In this document: positions 6,701 through 11,226 of the stretch, piece by piece
Layout: each line of letters opens with the position of its first letter
How positions within the stretch are numbered: position 1 is the first letter of the stretch
Source: an uncultured Actinomyces sp.
GTDB taxonomy: Bacteria; Actinomycetota; Actinomycetes; Actinomycetales; Actinomycetaceae
Length of the DNA stretch: 11,226 bases
NCBI GenBank assembly: GCA_938022345.1
Contig: CALIEP010000111.1
Coordinates: forward strand, 1-11,226
Direction: 5' to 3'
Notes under the pieces: model-generated
Told to the model about the DNA's origin: nothing
Databases searched by the model: none
Seen by the model: the letters and a program-made list of their open reading frames with translations, nothing else
Translations under genes and position numbers: made by a program

Positions 6701-7222
6701 TCATTCATTTGGTTGTCGCAGTCGTGTCAAACTGCGTAGTTGGCGCGCATACTGTCCGCCGGGTTGACGAGGTTGTCCTTTGTAGGACCAGATAAAGATT
6801 CGCGAGGCATCAAAAGTGCGTGAACACACACCGCAAGAGGTGACCCGCCGGGGAGCTGAATAGAGTTCCCGCTGTGTTCCGCACACTGGGCATACCCCCA
6901 CCCATGATGGCTGAGGCGAGGGTAAGTGTGCCGATAAGCGCGCGCTATCGGGGGCACCAAGTTGGCGAGCTTTTGCCTGCCAGATCGCATCGTGATGATG
7001 TGAGGCACCAACCAGTGCGTGGGCAATTTCGTGCAGGATGACTCCACGTACCGTTTCCGCGTCGTAGAGGTCAGCTAACGGCCCCGAAAGGCGAATTTCG
7101 CGTCGTGTGTGGACGCATGCTCCCGCGCGTCTTCTTGCACGATCAAATCTCAGCGACCAGTTTCCTAAACCGTGGTGATCCATCAACTCGCGTGCCATTG
7201 CGCGTGCGTCTTCGCGCTTCAT
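6701..7222 (-). CDS. SprT-like zinc metalloprotein
   Basis: The protein has 173 residues. HEIAH at 64-68 is the HExxH zinc-metalloprotease motif (His64, His68, catalytic Glu65). A third ligand is likely His77 in HHHDAIW, with the HxxxW arrangement of the SprT/Spartan family. A C-terminal zinc ribbon has CPVCG (111-115) and CGVC (130-133). Members of this family cleave DNA-bound proteins in eukaryotes; the bacterial role is mostly unknown. The ATG at 7222 overlaps the TGA that would end full-length hrpA (ATGA, 7222-7219), with GAGG four bases before it, so it was probably translated in coupling with the helicase. If hrpA stops at the TAG at 7344, ribosomes would terminate about 120 bases early, which may lower its expression. 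Confidence 0.87.
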   Translation of the reverse strand: MKREDARAMARELMDHHGLGNWSLRFDRARRRAGACVHTRREIRLSGPLADLYDAETVRGVILHEIAHALVGASHHHDAIWQAKARQLGAPDSARLSAHLPSPQPSWVGVCPVCGTQRELYSAPRRVTSCGVCSRTFDASRIFIWSYKGQPRQPGGQYARQLRSLTRLRQPNE

Positions 7223-7341
7223 ATGGCCTCGTGAAGACGATCGATCGCTGCCAACATGCGTTGAGGTGAAATCTTGCGCGCGGTCCCCAGTTCTTGTGCA
7301 AAGAGAGAAACGCGCAGCTCTTCACGCATCCACAAGAGTTC
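7219..7341 (-). pseudogene. hrpA: Conserved HrpA C-terminus downstream of an in-frame TAG
   Basis: Read in the hrpA frame directly after the TAG at 7344-7342, the DNA encodes 40 more residues starting ELLWMREELRVSLFAQELG and ending in TGA at 7221-7219. WMxEELRVSLFAQELGT is the well-conserved end of HrpA proteins, and the TGA overlaps the ATG of the next gene. So the ancestral gene ended at 7219. The tail is either lost by a nonsense change or still made by amber read-through. Confidence 0.85.
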
Positions 7342-10300
7342 CTAAAATGCGCTGGCGTGGCGTGCGTCGAAAGGACGCGTATCCATGAGATCGCGAAGTT
7401 CATTGAGCTCGTCATCGACCTGTGCCAAGGCCTGAGCAGAGCGCTCGTCACGCGCAAGATCGGAAGGTGAACGCGAAGCTTTACGGACACGTAAAGATTG
7501 AGCCTGAATGTATCGCGGAAGGTTGCGAAGACGCTCGATAGGTGTTGCGGCAATGAATCCATTAAATACCAGGGAATTCGCGATTCTTTCAACATCCTCG
7601 CGAAGGGAGGAATAGGCCTGTGCATCTGCAGTCGCAAGGGTGTCTTGAAGCTGCGCCCAGGATTCCATCGCACGCACAACGACTTCAATAATCGAATAGA
7701 CCTGATCTTCGTGCAGATCCCTCACGCGCTGGGAAAGGTCGTCAAAGCTCGAGCGATCACGTACCGCCCACAGTCCCTGATTTCCGCTCAGAGACACCGT
7801 GAGTGTGCGCACACTTGCCCACTGTGCATCTGCGATCAGAGCCTCGCTGCTTCGATAGGGGGTTGATGTCAGCATGAGTGCCTCGCGTCCACTCCAACGC
7901 GTCGAGACGCGCTTGGTCGATAGCTGAACGCGGCGCAGGACGAGGTTCGCCACCCCCAAGCCGTGCTCGCTTCTTGCCTGCGAAGCATTTGCCATGACGC
8001 GCATGCCCGCCAAGGGATTCTCGGGCTTGCCTTGGGGAACTAGTGCGGGGAACGCGCGAATTGTGAGCCCCTGTGCCTGAGATTCAATCGAGGTTGGCAA
8101 AGGGGTGGTTGGGAAATCCTCAAGATGATCTGCGAATAGTTCGCTTCCAGGAGTGCCGTCGCTAGCGTCGATTGCTCCCGAGGCCGTCGCTGCCTTCCCT
8201 TGCGTGTGAGCTTTCGCCTCGACAGACTCAGTCCTTGAGGGACTCACAGACTCAGGCTTAGCTTCTGCGCCGGAGCGATGCTTGCCTTGTGCACTGCGTT
8301 CTTGGGCTTCAGTCAATGCCTGGCGAACGGCCGTTCGCAACGCGCTATCGGTCGCACCGGCCAAGGTTCGTTTGAGATACCCCAGATCTTTCCCGCTTCC
8401 CAGTTCGCGTCCCTCGCGATCGTAGACAACGAAGGTCATGAGCAAGTGATCGGGAAGCGCATCGTGCATGGCGTGGAGATCGGAATCACTCAGGTCAACA
8501 CCTCGGAGCTCACGGATTGCGCGAGTGAAAAGTTCGTCGAAGGACGTCGAGTCAGCCTGCGCGGCAGCGGTGTGGGCTCCACCGGGATTTTGCGTGGAAG
8601 ACTTCGGGGATCTATCGGAGGTTTGAGCTGAGGAAACCGCAGAAAGATCGCGGCCTTTACCCCGTTCGTCTTGGGTGGGCGTACTGGCCTTGGACAGGCG
8701 CTTATCGCTGCGGCCCTGACCTGTTTTTTGTCCCCATGCCGCCAAGCGCCCAAGAGCAGCGCTCAGCGAGGCTGGATCTTCATCGGGTGTAGAGGCAGAG
8801 GACGCAACGTCAGCGGAAGCACCACCAGAGGGTGCGTGATCAAGCTCCTTGTCAGCACTCACGCCCCCGCCTCGGAAATCATCAATCCACGCGGCAACGC
8901 TCTTTGCAACTTCGGGAGCGGGTGCAAGCAGGCGGCGCTTGGCCTTGGGAAGCGCGCGTATTGCCTCGGTAATGAGTTCCTCGCGCATACCCGGTACTAA
9001 CCAATCGGTACCCTCATCGCTCACACGCCCCAAGGCCTCGACGGGAATGGACATCGAAACACCATCGCGGGGGGAGCCGGGGTGGAACTCATAGGACAAG
9101 GGAAGGCGAAGCTCTCCCTGCTGCCAATGATCGGGGAAGCCCTCTCCGGTCTGGCCCAGGCCTCGGGGAAGCAGAAGCTCGGGTGGGTAATCCAAAAGAT
9201 GAGGATTCTGGTGCTTTTCGTTCTTCCACCAGCGATTAAAGTGCCCGGCAGAGATGATCGAGGCGGGGAGGAGATCGTCAAAGAAACGCTCCAACGCCAT
9301 TTCATCAGCGACGAGGCCGTGGGTGCGGCTGCGGCGCTCGGTTTCCCTTGCGCGCTCGATCGCCTCATCGTTGCGACGTTGGAAGGCATGACGCTCACGC
9401 CACTGACCCTGAACAAGCGCGTGGCGGATGAACATTTCACGAGCGAGCTCGGCGGCGGTGATTGGGCTTTGCTGGGCGATCGCAAAAGGCGAATCTGTTG
9501 GAACAGCACCTCGGATCGACCCCAGGGGAGTAGAACCCAGCCGTCCCAGCAACACCGAGCGGTCTGCGATCAATGTCAGCCCGTAGAGCATCACTTTTTC
9601 TTGAACGTAAGCCGCGCCCCGCGAAGAATTCCATGTGGGTTCGGAATAGACATGGTTGAGTAGGTCTTTTGCCAATGGCTCGACCCATTCGGGGCGAATA
9701 CGGGCGACCGTACGTGCAAAGAGTCGCGAGGTCTCAACCAATTCTGCGGTCATCACCCAATCGGGATGGCCAGTGATTCCCGAACCAGGCCAAATAGTGA
9801 AGTGAGTGCCTCGGCTACCCGTATAGTCTCGAGTTGCCGGATCCCACGCGCCCAGACTGGAGAGCAGACCAACGAGGATTGAACGGTGAATATCGTCGGT
9901 GTCGACAGCGCTGGTTGAGCGCGTGAAGGCAACTGCAGCCTTCGCTGCGGCGTCCGCAATTCCCGTACGTGATGCCTGCTCGACCACATCACCCACTGAA
10001 GGCATCCACAGCGGCTCGGTATTGATTCCGATGCTGCGGGCCATATCGCGCAGCTGGTGGGCGATATCGCGCCACTCGCTGAAACGCAGGTAGTGAATGA
10101 ATTCTGCCCGGCACATACGTCTAAACGCGCTACCTGAAAGATCGCGCTGTTGGACGTGCAGGTAGCGCCATAAATTGAGGTAGGTCAAGAAATCGGAGTG
10201 AGGGTCAGCAAAACGCGCGTGTGCCGTATCTGCAGCTTCCTGGTGTTCCAGTGGGCGCTCGCGGACATCCTGAATCGATAGCGCAGCAACGATGACTAAA

Positions 10301-11205
10301 ATTTCCGAGGCGCATCCTGATTCATGCCCAGCGATGAGCATTCGGCCCAGGCGTGGATCGATGGGAAGCCGAGCTAAATCGCGACCAAGGCGTGTGAGCT
10401 CAAGTCCTTGGTTTCCCTGTGCGAGCGCGGCATAATCGGACTTCTTGGACGAGTCCAGTGGGCGCAGTGCCCCAATTTCAACGAGTTGATTGATGCCATC
10501 GCGGATCGCCCGCGAGTCCGGCGCATCGACGAAGGGGAAAGAAGTAACATCTCCCAAGCCCAAAGCACTCATCTGCAAAATGACCGAGGCCAGCGAGGTA
10601 CGCAAGATTTCCGGCTCAGTAAAGTCCGGCCTCGACGCGAAATTATCAGCGGAATACAGGCGAATCGCGATACCGTCCGCAACGCGTCCGCAACGCCCTG
10701 AGCGCTGATTCGCGCTGGCCTTCGAAATCTCTTCGATGGGTAGGCGCTGAACCTTGGTCTTATTGGAATAGCGCGAAATTCGCGCCAGTCCCGGATCGAT
10801 CACGTAGCGGATTCCCGGAACCGTCAGCGAGGTTTCAGCAACGTTTGTCGCCAGAACAACGCGCCGATGGCTGTGTTCCTCAAAAATCCGGTGTTGTTCT
10901 GCAGAACTGAGGCGCGCAAACAGGGGCAAAATTTCGATATCTGCGGGGTTTTTCGAGTGCGAGATATCCTTGGGCGCGCGATTTCTCAGGTGATCGCGCA
11001 ACGCCTGTTCGGTATCGCGGATATCGCGCTCACCCGGAAGGAATACCAAAATATCCCCGGGGCCTTCAGCACATAGCTCATCGACCGCATGGCATATTGC
11101 GGTTTCAACGTCAATGTCTTGGCCCGCGCCGTAGCCCTCCAGAGCAAGGGGATCATCCGGGTACTCTAAAACCAGTTGTTCGACGCCACTTCCAGTGCTT
11201 TCTTC
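7342..11205 (-). CDS. hrpA: ATP-dependent RNA helicase HrpA (DEAH box), body lying between two in-frame TAG codons
   Basis: DEAH/RHA RNA helicase. This stretch has 1287 sense codons. The N-terminal RecA domain (Walker A, DEAH) lies outside the window. Seen here, in order: motif IV ILVFLPGERDI near 11050, motif V VVLATNVAETSLTVPGIRYVIDPG (about 10787-10857, part shown), motif VI QRSGRCGR (10707-10684), then winged-helix/HA2 regions with ALGLGDVTSFPFVDAP and ARLPIDPRLGRML, and a long C-terminal region of the DUF3418 type (LPDHLLMTFVVYD). Two disordered Ser/Ala/Thr/Gln-rich linkers (about 8553-8876 and 8110-8310) make it longer than E. coli HrpA. Between the TAG at 11206 and motif IV there is no ATG or GTG; the first start-like codon is TTG at 11049, within motif IV, so internal initiation would give a dead helicase. 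The frame stays clean and the motifs are intact, so decay, if any, is recent. Confidence 0.9.
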   Translation of the reverse strand, partial: EESTGSGVEQLVLEYPDDPLALEGYGAGQDIDVETAICHAVDELCAEGPGDILVFLPGERDIRDTEQALRDHLRNRAPKDISHSKNPADIEILPLFARLSSAEQHRIFEEHSHRRVVLATNVAETSLTVPGIRYVIDPGLARISRYSNKTKVQRLPIEEISKASANQRSGRCGRVADGIAIRLYSADNFASRPDFTEPEILRTSLASVILQMSALGLGDVTSFPFVDAPDSRAIRDGINQLVEIGALRPLDSSKKSDYAALAQGNQGLELTRLGRDLARLPIDPRLGRMLIAGHESGCASEILVIVAALSIQDVRERPLEHQEAADTAHARFADPHSDFLTYLNLWRYLHVQQRDLSGSAFRRMCRAEFIHYLRFSEWRDIAHQLRDMARSIGINTEPLWMPSVGDVVEQASRTGIADAAAKAAVAFTRSTSAVDTDDIHRSILVGLLSSLGAWDPATRDYTGSRGTHFTIWPGSGITGHPDWVMTAELVETSRLFARTVARIRPEWVEPLAKDLLNHVYSEPTWNSSRGAAYVQEKVMLYGLTLIADRSVLLGRLGSTPLGSIRGAVPTDSPFAIAQQSPITAAELAREMFIRHALVQGQWRERHAFQRRNDEAIERARETERRSRTHGLVADEMALERFFDDLLPASIISAGHFNRWWKNEKHQNPHLLDYPPELLLPRGLGQTGEGFPDHWQQGELRLPLSYEFHPGSPRDGVSMSIPVEALGRVSDEGTDWLVPGMREELITEAIRALPKAKRRLLAPAPEVAKSVAAWIDDFRGGGVSADKELDHAPSGGASADVASSASTPDEDPASLSAALGRLAAWGQKTGQGRSDKRLSKASTPTQDERGKGRDLSAVSSAQTSDRSPKSSTQNPGGAHTAAAQADSTSFDELFTRAIRELRGVDLSDSDLHAMHDALPDHLLMTFVVYDREGRELGSGKDLGYLKRTLAGATDSALRTAVRQALTEAQERSAQGKHRSGAEAKPESVSPSRTESVEAKAHTQGKAATASGAIDASDGTPGSELFADHLEDFPTTPLPTSIESQAQGLTIRAFPALVPQGKPENPLAGMRVMANASQARSEHGLGVANLVLRRVQLSTKRVSTRWSGREALMLTSTPYRSSEALIADAQWASVRTLTVSLSGNQGLWAVRDRSSFDDLSQRVRDLHEDQVYSIIEVVVRAMESWAQLQDTLATADAQAYSSLREDVERIANSLVFNGFIAATPIERLRNLPRYIQAQSLRVRKASRSPSDLARDERSAQALAQVDDELNELRDLMDTRPFDARHASAF

Positions 11206-11226
11206 CTAGATTGCCGAGGCAGTGGC
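11206..11226 (-). pseudogene. hrpA: Upstream in-frame TAG and last visible codons of the hrpA N-terminal half
   Basis: In the hrpA frame the codons before the body read A-T-A-S-A-I and then TAG (11208-11206), followed by GAA GAA AGC. This falls in the variable linker between the two RecA domains, so homology of the six residues to HrpA cannot be judged from 18 bases. A frameshift just outside the window cannot be excluded. Confidence 0.5.

Noticed and set aside
9082..9663. Long plus-strand open frame of 193 codons, and several others opposite hrpA and sdaA
   Set aside because: They are shadows of strongly coding minus-strand genes, with no recognisable domains or ribosome sites.
11047..11049. 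TTG at 11049 as a true hrpA start
   Set aside because: It lies in helicase motif IV (ILVFLPG), and the frame is plainly coding for the 52 codons before it.

Overview
The window looks like chromosomal DNA of a moderately GC-rich actinobacterium, most likely of the Actinomycetaceae (Actinomyces/Schaalia group). The basis is a class C (pilus-type) sortase, an actinobacterial lysozyme-like secreted protein family, a purine-type phosphoribosyltransferase of actinobacterial style, and GTG starts with overlapping stop/start pairs. Base composition was judged by eye, and all family assignments come from motif recognition, not a database search. I see no tRNA, rRNA, CRISPR array, insertion sequence or phage gene.

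Layout. (1) Bases 2-406 (+) are the 3' end of a class C sortase. It converges with and overlaps by 20 bases an iron-sulfur L-serine dehydratase (387-2027, -). (2) A divergent intergenic region (2028-2200) holds a perfect 6-bp inverted repeat and possible leaderless-type promoters for both sides. (3) Bases 2201-4836 (+) are a compact four-gene cluster: luxS, MTA/SAH nucleosidase (mtn/pfs), a low-molecular-weight protein tyrosine phosphatase, and a lipid-anchored lysozyme-like protein. The gaps are 45 and 9 bases, then a 4-base GTGA overlap. The first two genes are consecutive steps of S-adenosylhomocysteine recycling and yield the AI-2 precursor; the last two suggest a link to signalling and the cell wall. 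(4) Bases 4934-5992 (+) encode a ROK-family protein with no DNA-binding domain and a lost catalytic aspartate, preceded by an extended -10 promoter. A strong two-way terminator (6023-6061) separates it from the minus-strand genes. (5) Bases 6080-11226 (-) read, in transcription order, hrpA (DEAH-box helicase), a SprT-like zinc metalloprotein and a phosphoribosyltransferase.

The most unusual feature is hrpA. It is open for 1287 codons with conserved helicase motifs, yet it is flanked in the same frame by two TAG codons, at 11206-11208 and 7342-7344, each followed by GAA. The sequence after the 3' TAG still encodes the well-conserved HrpA C-terminus and runs to a TGA that overlaps the ATG of the next gene (ATGA). 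No ATG or GTG start lies between the upstream TAG and helicase motif IV. The gene is therefore freshly broken twice, read through at amber codons, or affected by sequence errors.
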